NCBI RefSeq assembly: GCF_029227915.1
Contig: NC_079881.1
Coordinates: 19,443,501-19,507,500 of the forward strand
Direction: 5' to 3'
Length of the DNA stretch: 64,000 bases
From: Hydractinia symbiolongicarpus
Taxonomy: Eukaryota > Cnidaria > Hydrozoa > Anthoathecata > Hydractiniidae
The notes under the pieces were generated by a model that had not been told where the DNA came from, did no database searches, and saw only the letters and a list, made by a program, of their open reading frames with translations. Position 1 is the stretch's first letter. Each line of letters opens with the position of its first letter. Both the position numbers and the translations under genes were made by a program. Positions 21,973 through 33,817 of this stretch are shown in pieces.

Positions 21973-24900
21973 TTATTTCTTTTTCTTTTTCGCATTTTTT
22001 GCATTTTTCCCTTTCTTGCTTTTCTTCTGTTTTGCTTTCAACGCCTTTCTACACTTGTAAGCCCTCCAGAAAGCTTGTAACAACGTCGCTGCTTTCACCA
22101 TATTCCGCAATTCACGCTCCGCTTCTTCACGCTTCTCTTGTGCGATACGCCTTTCTTCCATGATCTGATCGTATTCTTCTTCGAGTACTTTGAAACGTTC
22201 TTCTAAATCGTGAAGTTGTTTCTTCTCTTCGGTGTATATAAAACTTAACTCTTCCAGCTCATCCTGTAAAAAACAAGACTTGCAGCCCTCAAATCAAAAT
22301 TTAACGTTAGATCTAGGGTATATATATAGAATATTTGAGGAGATTTTTATGCAATTATACCTGGGAGAGGGGGCACAAAGAGCCACCGGCATGTTTGACC
22401 AGGCATAACTTTTGTTGGGCTACTGACTGAGTGGTGAAGTTTTATGATTTTACCTAACTTTTATTGTAATGAAAATCGAAATTTATAAAAAGGCTTATCC
22501 TGAAAATAGGGCTAAGTTTAGACATTTTCGGAAAAACTTCAAAATTAAGACACACTCACGCAAAATCAAAAATACGTTTCTCAGAGTAAGGAACGCATGC
22601 GCAAACATAATTCATTTTGACAAGTTATTACCTGTCGTTCTGTCATATCGCCGTCATATTTCTGTATCCAGTTCTCGACTTCCGTTTCAATCTTGTACTT
22701 CCGCTGCAAGCGAAAAAAGAAAACATGACTTGTGGATTGTCACTTGTGGATTGTGGAAAACATAGAATTAAGAATTACCGTTTGAAAACGGGCTCCGTAT
22801 TCCCAAACTTTAATTCCGCGGTTTTAAAGAAAGGACGAACATTCGCAATATTTTCGCGATAGCTAATTCTCGCGAATTAAGCAAATCCTATTATTTCGCG
22901 AGAATTAAATTTCCCGAATTTTGTTAAAAAAAATTGAAAGCACTATTATTTTCTTGATTTATTTTTAGGAGCTTTAATCTGTACGTGACAAATAATAACT
23001 GCTGCTGAAGTTAAAATGTGAGTGTGATGAAAATCAGAAAAAAACTGTTAGCGTAAAAAAAAAAAAAAAAAAAAAATAATAATTTCGTGAGAATTAATTT
23101 TCGCGAGCTTGACGAAAGCAAATTTTCCAATAATTTTGACAGGAACTAATTCTCGTGAAATTAAAATAAAAATCGTAAAATTCAAGAAAACTAATTCTCT
23201 CAAGGGATTTCGCACCATTTGATCTCGCATTACCTGATCTCTGATAATTTTTTATTTCGCATTTTGCATAATTATCAAGTTTCTACCATGCGAGAAGTAA
23301 TTTTCGTGAGAAATTTTAAAACCAACCTGCAAAATTTCTCACGAAAAAAAAACTCTAAAAGTGTCAGGCTCGCAAAAATTGAACACTGTATAAACGTACC
23401 AAAATCTATTTCTATTCATTCACAAAAGTTGATTGATTTTTCTCGAAAAAAATTTGTTGAAATTACTTCGTTTAAATTACTTCTTTTCGAAACTTAATTG
23501 GTAAATACTTTAACTTAATTGACTACCCTGCTATTTTTTTGTTGTTTTTTTTGTTTTTTGTATTCTTTTCCTTTTTTATCTACAAAAAATTTATAATGTT
23601 TTATCAAGCAGTCAATTTGCAAAAATCCAAAAATAAAATTCACATCTTCACGGAGATTTTTAAAAAAATATTCATGTTTTTTTAAGGTTTTTCTCCAAAT
23701 ATTCATGAAAGTTTCAGGTTTTCAAGAATTTAAGGCTTTTTAATGCATTTCAAGGCCTGGCAGACATCCCATATTACAGCTTCCAACCAGTTTGAACATA
23801 TTATAACATTTTGTATAAAAATAGGTTACTCCTTTCTAAATACAGAAGCCATCACACAAAAACAACTCCATGGTATTCCAGGATTTTTAGAGTTCCTTGA
23901 CGTTTACACTACGATACTAGAAAGGTTGAAGAGCTTCAATAATTCGTAACAAATACAGTAATAACACTCCCACATACCTTTCTAAGAGCTAACTCGTTAT
24001 TCCGATGCGTTGCAGTATCTGAATTCAGTTTTTGTTTTAAACGAATAACCTCCTGCTGAAGTTTTGCTTTTTTTCCATCTGAATTTTTTATTTCAGACGT
24101 TTGAATCTTGTCAGCATCAGAAATAAGTTTTCGGTTGACTATATCAGATTCCTGTTCTAAAGTTTGAATGGCTAACTTTAACTTTCGTATTTCTTCATTT
24201 TTCTGATGCACCTGTAGATAAATGGTATAAATAGCACAAAACATAAACCACTTCCTATGTACCTGGTTATCAAATAGTGACATTAATTGGTCCTTAACAA
24301 ATTTTCTCTGAAAACAGAAAATAAATAATGATACTAATCTCGTGAATAGATGTTGCTTGTAAGATTTATAAGATGCTGCTTACAAGATGCTGCTTACAAG
24401 ATGTTGCTTTATAAGATGTTGCTTATACGATATGTGTGTAAATATTTTGAGAAAAAAATGTTTACAAAATTTGATATTATTATTGCTTGCATTGCTTTTT
24501 TGTTTTGTTTTTAGATATTTTTTCATTTAAAATTTTGAATAACCTTTCTTGGATACACACAATTTTGTGAATTTGACTAAAATCTTTGAAATGCATGAAA
24601 ATAATTACCATTACGACAATTAACACTCATAGTTTATGTTTAAATTACCAAGTTTAGGTTGTCATTTAACATGGCTGTTTTAAGGTAAAACAGATTAGTC
24701 AACTTAACTTTATTTTTTGACTGATTTAAAGTATTTTATACAAGTTTTGTACCTATGATAAGCTCCGTTGGAATGTGCAGGAAAACTCTATTTTAACTTA
24801 ATCTACTTGCAAGAACAGGAAATGTCTAGCAAATGATAAACATAAATGTAAAGAAAATGAGAGAGAAATTTATTGATTCAAAAAATAGATCCTCATTTTT

Positions 24901-25693
24901 CAATTTTACAAAAGTTTCAAACATAATTTGAAATACTGACCATATTTTCTTTTTCTTGTGTTGTTATATTCAATTCATCTTCCAACTTTTTAATTAAAGC
25001 TTGAGATTTTTTTTCTTTTATCATCATTTGAACAGTCGTTCGCTGTTTTTCTCGTTCCTCACCTGGTGCAGTTACCAATCTGGCAAAAATTTGCTCTCGT
25101 AACAACACGAGATGGTCAATAAAAGTGTTTGATTCATGTGATCTCTCATTACGTTCATCTTTTATAGCATTATATGCTGCTGGATTATTTCTAAACAAGC
25201 GTATAGTAATGTTAACAACACTAGAAAGTTTCGATGCAAGGTATTCAACCTGTTCATCAGCAGAACTATAGTCATTGTTATCATCTATCTTGTCATGTTC
25301 TTCTGACTCCACATTAGAGTTTGTTGATTGAGGTCGTTTGGACTTTCTTTGACTTGCCATTGCTTTTGTGTGTAGCAGTTGAATGTAATCATATTCTTTT
25401 AAAACACTACACAAATCTGAACCTAGCATAACCGAAAAACGATCAAGATTTTCTACCAAATAAGGTAACAGCGTAACTAGTTCACAACGACGTATGAGAT
25501 CATCAACAACACTGACAACTCTTTGGGAATCAAGGGATGACAATTTCTTTTTGGAATGGTCCAGCAATTTACTGAAATCTTTGTTTAAATCATCTTTTCC
25601 ACGTGGTTTATTTTGAAAGGATAACTTCTCCACACCTGCTACAAGTGAGTGCATATTTGTCCTAACAACTTTTGTGGGTGCTGCAACTGCCAT
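21973..25693 (-). CDS. IQCD: Dynein regulatory complex subunit 10 (IQ motif protein D)
   Basis: Four exons: 25693-24941, 24211-23978, 22703-22632 and 22263-21973, all phase 0 with GT-AG ends, giving 449 aa, the length of human IQCD as I recall it. Exon 1 shows the DRC10 N-terminal pattern ([51 protein letters not shown]). Exon 2 is coiled coil ending NELALRK. Exon 3 is [20 protein letters not shown], strongly family-like. Exon 4 has the IQ motif ([18 protein letters not shown]) and a lysine-rich tail. Known: DRC10 is part of the nexin-dynein regulatory complex that links outer doublets of motile axonemes. The start is the first ATG of a continuous frame. The exon 1 donor is GTCAGT, weaker than the others. 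No breaks are seen. Confidence 0.93.
24355..24432 (+). repeat. Minisatellite in IQCD intron 1
   Basis: About four imperfect tandem copies of a 15-18 bp unit, AAGATG(C/T)TGCTTA-, between IQCD exons 1 and 2. Confidence 0.55.
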
Positions 25694-27251
25694 TATTTGA
25701 TTGAATAGAAAATATTTTAAAATTCTACACTATAATTAAAATAATAATTACATTTATAGACAATTTATAACTGTTTTGTTAATGACAGCTTATTACTAAC
25801 TTAAAATCCACAATATTCTTTAGAAAAATTACAAAAATAAGCCAGATAAAAAAGGAGAAAAGATTTATTTTAAATACAGCGGCGGATTTAGACTTCGACC
25901 ACTTCGGCACTTGACTAAGGAGAAACTTTGCCATTCTGAAAATCATGTGTATATATCTAAAAGTAGTAATTGAGTTGAAGCAACGCATAATTTTTATTAC
26001 AAGCATTTACTAAAGTTCCTTTGCGCAGGATGCAAGTTATTAATTTTATCCCCACCCAGGAGTGTTTGCCGAGGCTCGACTCTCCTTCGATGTGCTTTGC
26101 CGAAGTACTATGGTTTTCAAGGTAGTCGAATTACATTTCACCACATTTCTGTTTGATAGGTTCGGCAGACTTCGGCGAGCACCGAACTGAAAAGGCTAAG
26201 GAATCATTTTGTATTGACTTGCAGCAAGTAAACGGAAGTTTTGAATATATGATTGCGGAATGAAGTTGAGCAATGCTGTTAAGAAGAAACATGACTGGAA
26301 AACATTTATCCTCTGTGTCGCATGTGATTACAGAAGAAAAGCAGGCTTTGACTAAGCAGAAATCATAGCATTAATTTAATGACTACTAGCTACGCTTTCA
26401 GGTACATATGTTTACTTTTAACCCCATTGATCTTAGACTAAGATACACAATTGCTTTCTATTGCTGTGCTAGCAAGTGTGAGCATGAAACTGTTTATATT
26501 TTCACTTTCAATAAATTTGAAAAAGCTTTGGGTCAAATTCAAAAGAGCTTTGTGTTATCTTGGGTTTCTTTTTTATTTAAGTAACAAAACATTTTATAAC
26601 AACACAATAAATCAAATAGCTGGCCAGCTGGTAAATGTGTAAGGTATAACAATTTGTTGATGTTATAATAATTTTGTATGTTAACTTTTGTAGATTCAAA
26701 TCTTCTGGCAGTAGACACTTTCCAAACGATTTTTCAACATGTCATAAGGCCAATAAAGAGAACACTTGATGATATTTTGGTTTAAGATCTCTAGCGCATA
26801 TCGAAATAATCCCTGGAGATGGTGCTAATTATACACAATTCTAATAAGAAAAAGACATGGTTTTATTAATGGGTGAAATGGCGATGTTTTTCACATTTTC
26901 ACTAAAAGTTGTCATGCTGATAGGCATGGAAAATGTTTTTGATTTTACTAACATGGCGACAATGACTTAGCATATATACTTATTACAACCCAATGGACAC
27001 ATGTGTAATAATGTAGTTAACGATATCTGTTCTTGAATGATTTTGTATTGTTAAAAATTTTAGGTATTTAGAGTAATTATCACATATTAGCTACAAGGTA
27101 TTTTCAAGTTTGATTCAACATTTTAAAAGTGTGAGCCAGAAATGGTTACCGATAAAGAAAAACAGTGTTTTTTTGCTTTATGCTAATAGAGCTAAATATT
27201 TTTTGATTGAATGTTCTGCTAAATCAGTGTTCATTCTGGACACTTAATTAA
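25694..27251. other. IQCD upstream region, no other gene seen
   Basis: Holds the IQCD promoter side (no motif identified). Around 25.9-26.2 kb several GCCGAAGT/CTTCGGC copies in both orientations suggest a degenerate inverted repeat. No coding exon is visible. Confidence 0.4.
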
Positions 27252-28851
27252 GACAGTCATCAAAAATATGTTGTGTTCGCGTCCTCCGACCGACTCACTT
27301 TTGGTAATAAAAACCCCAGTCGGTAAGTCGGAAAAAAACCGGGAAAAAATTATGCAAGATATTTTTTCGCCAGAACTAATTTATGCAAAATTGCTAAAAT
27401 TAACTCTCTAAAATTAATTTTCATAAAAATTAATTCCTTTAGGGCACTCCTGTGGCTACTGACGGTTTACAGGGCGGCGAAAAATGGTCTACAAACAATT
27501 TCGAGTGGTGCTATACAGTCTTTTTCAGGAATATTTGAGGTGTGTGACGATTCGCACATGTAAATCAAGTAAGGCGTGCAATGTAAAACGCAAGTGCAAA
27601 GGAATGTTATGCGTGCGATAGGGGCTCCAAGGTTAATCTTTGCTACACATTTATTGTGCGGTAGAAAAGTGAGGACGTTTTGAATCGTGAACCCCAAACA
27701 TGATGATCCAGCGTCTACCTAGGGCGACTCTCAATTTTAACTTCCTTTTCTACATGTCCGAAATAGTATGCATGACTAAACTGTCATTTTCATAAATTTA
27801 TTGTTATTTTGCAGGTCATCACAAGCAAATAGGCAAAAATATGCTTCCTTTTTTAAATTAAAAAAAATCTTTATCCATGTGGCTTTAAAACTTCAAAATT
27901 CATTCAGAAAGTTCAGCTACATTTTAACACAATTTATACAGAAAAAAATATACTGCATGTGGGTTTCGTTTTTAAAATTGTTTGAACAAAAATAACACTT
28001 GCGGTATAAAGAAAAAAATCAATTAAATTCAAACCTGCTATGGTCTCCAATTGTTTTGTCAAATGAAGAAATTATCTACAATTAAATCCATGATAAAATT
28101 TCTGTTCCACCTGTAATTGCAGTTTCGCATTAGTTAAGAACCGCATGACTGGATTTCTTATGTAAGACTTGGTTACCAACAACGAAGGGGCCAGGCAAGA
28201 GAGACTTATGTCTACGTAGAGTCGGTGAATTAGTTAGGATGGTCAGGTTGGCTATGAATAGGCTTGCTCATGGATTTAAAAGACCAGGACTATTAAATAA
28301 TTCTGAGATCAAAAAGTGTTCGACCAAAACAGAAATCTATCAGACGTTTTGTCGGACAAGAGTTCGAAACGAGCTACGGACATGTCCAACCAAACTGCAA
28401 ATGTAGCGGACATTTTGTCTGACGAGTCTTCAAAAATTATTTCGAGGGGTGCCATCGCACACTACAAAATGGATTTTATAGGTTGGTTTTGAAAACTCAA
28501 TATTTATTTTTCAGACATGCAATTATTTACACACCTGAAACGATTTAGGGGTGTGCAAAGGCGTGCACGTTCGATCGCACGCCTCTCCTGAAAAAGACTG
28601 ACTATTTTCTTTCTTTCTTTCGTTTGATACTTGACTCCATTAAATTTTATAGCTTGAACACATAGCTAACTTGTTAAAATGTTTTAAAGAAATACTATGC
28701 GCTTTACTTAAAATAATACTGTGATTGGCCCTGGGGAACGACTTTGCTTGCTCCAATCTGAAAATCCCGGTAAGAATACCGCCGACCACCCGACTGACTC
28801 CTTTTTGCGGGGTCTTTAAGACGCAAACACAACATATTTTTAATGGTGACC
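27252..28851. mobile_element. PIF/Harbinger-like element carrying a nested hAT derivative
   Basis: Ends: left GACAGTCATCAAAAATATGT, right the reverse complement of GGTCACCATTAAAAATATGT. Both extend inward through GTTGTGTT(C/T)GCGTC and GACCGACTC-like sequence. TAA flanks each side (27249-27251, 28852-28854). The ends match the shorter copy at 40680-41125. Most of the interior is a separate CAGTC-ended element (27508-28604), which is therefore a later insertion. Confidence 0.6.
27508..28604 (+). mobile_element. Non-autonomous hAT derivative (copy A)
   Basis: Ends CAGTCTTTTTCAGGA and TCCTGAAAAAGACTG. The block GTCATCACAAGCAAATAGG (27817 on) matches the left part of the autonomous hAT near 45797, and from ATTATCTACAATTAAATCC (28069 on) it matches the right part near 49231, so the transposase interior is missing. 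The right part carries GTCCGAC-type subterminal repeats. The same deletion junction (AAATGAAGAAATTATC) is present in the copy at 41693. The outermost 100-300 bp are not shared with the autonomous copy. Confidence 0.6.
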
Positions 28852-31800
28852 TAAGAGGATTTCCCTGACTGACAGTAGCTATCAGCTAATAAGCTAGCTA
28901 CTGATTTTCCTCTTCTGGTTAACAGAAATCTCAGACAGAACATAGCTTTTAAAAGAACAATTATCTCATAACATTTTAAAAATACTGAGTGCGTGTCAAT
29001 GCTTGAAGTGTTTGAACTGCAAAGTTTAGCTTTTATTTTCCCTGTTAAAAATTAACTAAAATTTATTCAATAAAAAAAAAGCTGCTAGCGAGTAGATAAA
29101 ATTAGTAAGTATGGTTTACCATTAAAAAAGTTACATAGCCGTAGTAGAAAAAAGAACAGCGAACTGTGAATAGTGAAGAAACAAGATGTGTGACAAACAA
29201 AACTACGTCGTGATAGTTGTTTTGGATCGTTGCTAGTGATTGCAACGAATGACCAATAACGTCGCAGAAGCATGGTCGACATAGCTATATAAAGTTTTTA
29301 ATTGGGTACCACAAAAAATAATAATCAAAGAACATGATGTAAATGTATTACTAAACTCATAAATATTTTATATTTCAGTGATAACAGCGAAGAAGTTTGC
29401 TTCTTGGCTTATTTCAGGAAAAATGTATATTTAACCTCCCTTCATTTTCCCGATTCGATACCAAATCGGAACGCATTAGCAGCTGTTACTTTATGTAAGC
29501 TGACATATAATTCCAATTTCAAAAAGACGCATACGGTGTGCGTCTTTTCGAACTTTCGTGAAATTACCAAAATAAATAATAATGTAACCCAGATACACGT
29601 GAATCCTTGCACACTTTTTTTAACTTATTTCAATTATGTAGCGTTCGTATTATGTTAACATAATAATAACAACAATCCTACATAATAATATTAAGTCCAC
29701 AATAATAATATCAAGACGACATAATAATAGTATGTTGATAAAATAATTACGATAACATATTTGTGCCACCGATTTATATTAAAAAAATTAGCTTGTTTTT
29801 AAGTTATAAATCGAGTTGAACGTTAATATAAGTTGAGGTGACACAAATATGCCATCGTAAATAAAACAAATTGTTTACATAATTAGCATTTTATGTTGAT
29901 ATATTTCGCAATAAAAATGGTTTGCGTGCCCCCTTCTTTTTGACTTCGTAAAAATCAACATGCTTTTAAAATATGAGCGATGTGTATATAAGAAAAAATC
30001 AGGACCGACAGTCGTGGTTGCGAACGTGAAATAACTGCAGAAAGACGATACTTCATTTGCTAAAAATTTTTGTTACCCACAGTAAAGTAATAAATAATGC
30101 AAGTTTTATTTATAGCTAGCCAGCTTTACGAAATCCACCCATTGCTGTAAGGTTTATGCTTTATTTATCGTAGCTAACGCTTAAGTTTTTGTGTTGTCTC
30201 AAAACCTTTAAACTTTTTTAGCTTGCAGCCTGGCTAATGGAGCATTTTTTTACTGTTGATTGTTTTCATGCTGTGCACCAACATGACTGTAAAAGCTTTA
30301 TCCTGATGTTAATTAATTATAGGTTGTCTTATTATTCCATTTTTTAAATTTTTTAATAAGAATTTTTGATGTAGCTAGCCAGGTAGCTATAACTAGCTAG
30401 CAAACTAGTAGCTAGCTGGTATATATTAAAAAATACCAACAAAAAACAGGCAATTTAGGTGTTTATTTCATCACTTGTTTAGCCTGAAACTGTTCTTTAT
30501 TTTCTCTTATTTTTTTAAACTACATTTTTTTAAACTACACGTTAACATTGCTTAACGTCTGGAATTGACAGCGGCATTTGGGTGGATGTGCACATTTTAC
30601 ATGGCTAGCATCACTAATATCGAGGGATTTTCCCTTTTTTATCTATACTTGCCAATAAAATAAAGTATTGTGCTTCCTTGGAATTATAAAGGTATATGAT
30701 GTGCATATTTTAAGTAGCTAGCCTCACAAATGTCAAGTGAATTATAGCTATACCCTGTGTATTTATGTGTAAAAAATAATACGCTTTTGGCCATTGACTC
30801 ACAAAAAGGACTTTCCCAATTGAGGCATGTCAAAAGTTACAAACTCACTTGGACAGGTAATTTTACACAACCTGGTAATACTTAGCTATCGATTAAGCTA
30901 ATTGAATTACATCAATTAAGTTAATTGAATACACATAATCTTGGAGTAATGTTTTCCAAAGAAAGATTAATGCTAGCTATATACCCTAGATTGTTATGCA
31001 TAAGTTAAAAAAATATACATCACAAAGGAAGTATAATTATATTTACACATCTGCGATTATTGTTATTATTATATGAAAGTGTTTATGGCCTCGATAGCTC
31101 CGTGACAGATGCATCGCGAAGCCCTATCGATACAACTGTTGTCTTTCAAGATGTTTTGATATAAAAATAGCACAAGAAAAATTTCATAATAAACTTGAAT
31201 ACACATAGTATTTATTAACTCGTGTCTTAAACTCTAAAAATATATTTATAACGGTAAAACATTTTGTTTTTGATAAAGATATTTATTTCAAAATATGATG
31301 AATAAAATTACTCTTAGACAACCACAGGAGGCACAGTTTAGCATTCCCTTCTTTGTTCATTCAGAATGTGTTTTTTACATCCCTGCAAACTTGCATGACA
31401 CACAGAAATTCCTAATTGACACAGTCATGGCGGCGACCATAGGACTACATTGACCTTTAATATCTCGAAAACTCACAAATATAATTTTCAGTTAATATAG
31501 TCAATTAAAACCAAATTTCATTTTCTTTAAATTTTTAGCAATGATTTAGTCTCAGAACCGTTCTTAAAAAACTTCTACAGTCTGCTCTTCAATGTTGTAG
31601 AGTAACCCAAATTTCATCAGTGCGGAATGTCAGCTGAAATAGCTCAAAAATCAGAGAAATGTCTGGATGTTAGCCAAAGTCAAGAACATGTCAGGAATGT
31701 GAAGAGAGTAAGGGTTTTATACTGAGTGGTGTCCTTTTAACTTAAAACCTTGAGAACTAATTTTCACAAAACGACACAAAAATCTGCACATTTCATGGCA

Positions 31801-32006
31801 CTTTGTTAGTTTAATAACATATTTTGTGTGCTGTCATAGAAATTTAGGTAAAATACATTCTAATATTCTAAGAGTGCATGAATAAACCAATCAGAATTAA
31901 GCAAAGCAGTTAATGAATACTCATACTACTGCAGATCATTAAAAGCAGATGGTGAAATTAGAAGGATAGTTTTTGCATCCTGGTATACAACCTTTTTCTT
32001 ATCATA
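28852..32006. other. Intergenic, no gene; one palindromic element
   Basis: No coding exon is visible. A palindromic MITE-like segment lies at about 29742-29866 (ends CATATTTGTGCCACC and GGTGACACAAATATG). A perfect 10-bp-arm hairpin (AAAAGACGCA / TGCGTCTTTT) lies at 29522-29548. CATAATAATA-type AT repeats run from 29650 to 29740. CTAGC-rich patches occur near 30370-30420. A TATATAAG near 29984 could be a TATA box, but no gene is attached to it. Confidence 0.45.
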
Positions 32007-32849
32007 ATGAGGTGGATTCTCTTTGTGTTGTATGGTTTTACACTAACTGGTTTGAGCAACATGGCTAAAAAGAGAAACAAGATGCCCAGAAAGCTTGGTT
32101 TTTGGAACATGCTTCAAAAAAAGACATACACAAGAAATTGTTCACTAGGTAGATCTGCTGTGGTATGGGAGATTTTATCAGACAAATTTTATCCTGTTTA
32201 CAAACAATATGAATTGACTGTTCCAGTGAAATGTCCATTCCACTCTGAAAGGAACATGTATTATCATGTGGAGCTGAACAAAGAAAAATTATCTAATTCA
32301 AATTGGAAATGTAATATTTGTGGTAAACATTTCTTTGGTGAGGATTTCCTATATTATCACATGGATCGAAAACATAGAGAGAAATTTCAAACTAAGAAGG
32401 AACATATATGTTTGGCAGATTACTGCGATATATTTAGGTGCAACTTACATAGCCAATATCCAGTTGTAAGAAGTAATTTTGGACCTTGCAACGATAAGTC
32501 TGTGCGGAATCTACAAAGAAAATGTGAAAATTTGCTGACCCAGTGTCTTCCAGACAAAATGCATCATTTTGTTTATGATGCACTCTTTACTTCAATTTGT
32601 TCAACTTTGACATGTGACGACTTTTACACACAATTTGAAGATATATCTTTGCTCACTGTTTTGAAGTGGTTCCTAGCTGTATCATTTAGTTTTTTTATTT
32701 TGTGTTATCTATGTTCAGTGTGTTGGGAAAATTGGGAGGAAGAAGTCAATGATACTGATAAAAAACGCAAAGATGAAATAGATATGTTTGCTTTAGCAAC
32801 GTGGCAAAAGAACAGATATGAAACATACCACAACCTTAGACGACGCTAA
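32007..32849 (+). CDS. Putative secretory-pathway C2H2 zinc-finger membrane protein
   Basis: Intronless 280-aa frame that I do not recognise by name. An N-terminal hydrophobic stretch (MRWILFVLYGFTLTGLS) looks like a signal peptide. A cysteine/histidine region follows: CPFH, then a C2H2-like finger CNICGKHFFGEDFLYYHMD with RKH, then CLADYCDIFRCNLH. Near residues 216-240 a strong hydrophobic segment (LKWFLAVSFSFFILCYLC) predicts one membrane span, with a short charged tail ending NLRRR. This arrangement would put the finger in the ER lumen or outside the cell, which is unusual for a C2H2 domain; disulphides are an alternative use of the cysteines. AATAAA signals lie near 33046 and 33056. A start at the second Met (residue 19) would remove the signal peptide. 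Existence of the gene is well supported; function is unknown. Confidence 0.75.
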   Translation: MRWILFVLYGFTLTGLSNMAKKRNKMPRKLGFWNMLQKKTYTRNCSLGRSAVVWEILSDKFYPVYKQYELTVPVKCPFHSERNMYYHVELNKEKLSNSNWKCNICGKHFFGEDFLYYHMDRKHREKFQTKKEHICLADYCDIFRCNLHSQYPVVRSNFGPCNDKSVRNLQRKCENLLTQCLPDKMHHFVYDALFTSICSTLTCDDFYTQFEDISLLTVLKWFLAVSFSFFILCYLCSVCWENWEEEVNDTDKKRKDEIDMFALATWQKNRYETYHNLRRR

Positions 32850-33817
32850 TCAACAATTGTAAAAGCTGGTTAAAGTGGCAACAGCAAGCAGTTGTTTCAT
32901 CAGTTAACAATTGTTCCACATACATCTTATTACCATTTAACATTTTATAAAAGATAACATGGTAATTTTATGTTTCAGGCTGATTAGATAATGAAACATG
33001 CTTCCACTTTCCCTAAATGATGTCTGTCAAATTGTGAATAAGAGGAATAAACAACGAATAAACGCACATTTGAGAAGCTTTCTTTCTTAAAGAATTTTAT
33101 ATTCAACTTTTTAGGTTAAATTTAATGTTGGCCCTTTTTTAATTTCGCTACGATCTACAATTTTATCAGTATATATATATGTAAATATATTTACTATGTT
33201 TTGTTTAAAATGAAATCATGTAGGGTTTATTATTTTTTTATTATTTTTGTTCCCACTGGCATCTTATGGAAGAATAACACACAACTTTAGAGTTTTAGTG
33301 ATTCCAACGCAGACTAACCATTTCAGTTAAATTTTGTATATTTGCACAATACATAAGCTTAGATTTTTGAAAATCTGTATAGAATTGGGATGTTTCTGTA
33401 CAAATATGATTTATTGATTTTTATGGCCATCACAAACAATAGGGTAGTGGGAAGCTTTAATTTAGTATGTTGCATCAGGGAAGTCTCATTTCTCTCTAGT
33501 GTTTTTAAGAATTTTTTTGGACAGTGGTTTATAATAACTTTCCAAAATGTAAAAGTTAAAATGATGTCTTGGTTTTCTTGGGTTTTTTTGATTGCTTAAA
33601 CTTTCATGTATTGCCCATCTCCTTTCTTCCTCCCCTACAAGCAAATTGTTAAGGAATTTTATAGAGGGATTGTTTTTTTTAATTGTGTTGCAGAATGGAG
33701 CTCAGATGTTGCTTAAATACTAAATGTTTTTTTTTAGATAATTTTTATTCATTGTTTAAATTATCAATTCTCTTTTAGATGAACTAATAACAGGAAAAGC
33801 ATTCACATGACCTTGCA

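Noticed and set aside
23048-23497. Short frames around the poly-A tract and CGCGAGAATTAA repeats
   Set aside because: They lie inside the IQCD intron in dispersed repeat sequence and resemble no protein.
31080-31145. Possible tRNA- or snRNA-like segment (GCCTCGATAGCTCCGTGAC)
   Set aside because: No cloverleaf with proper A and B boxes could be built by eye.
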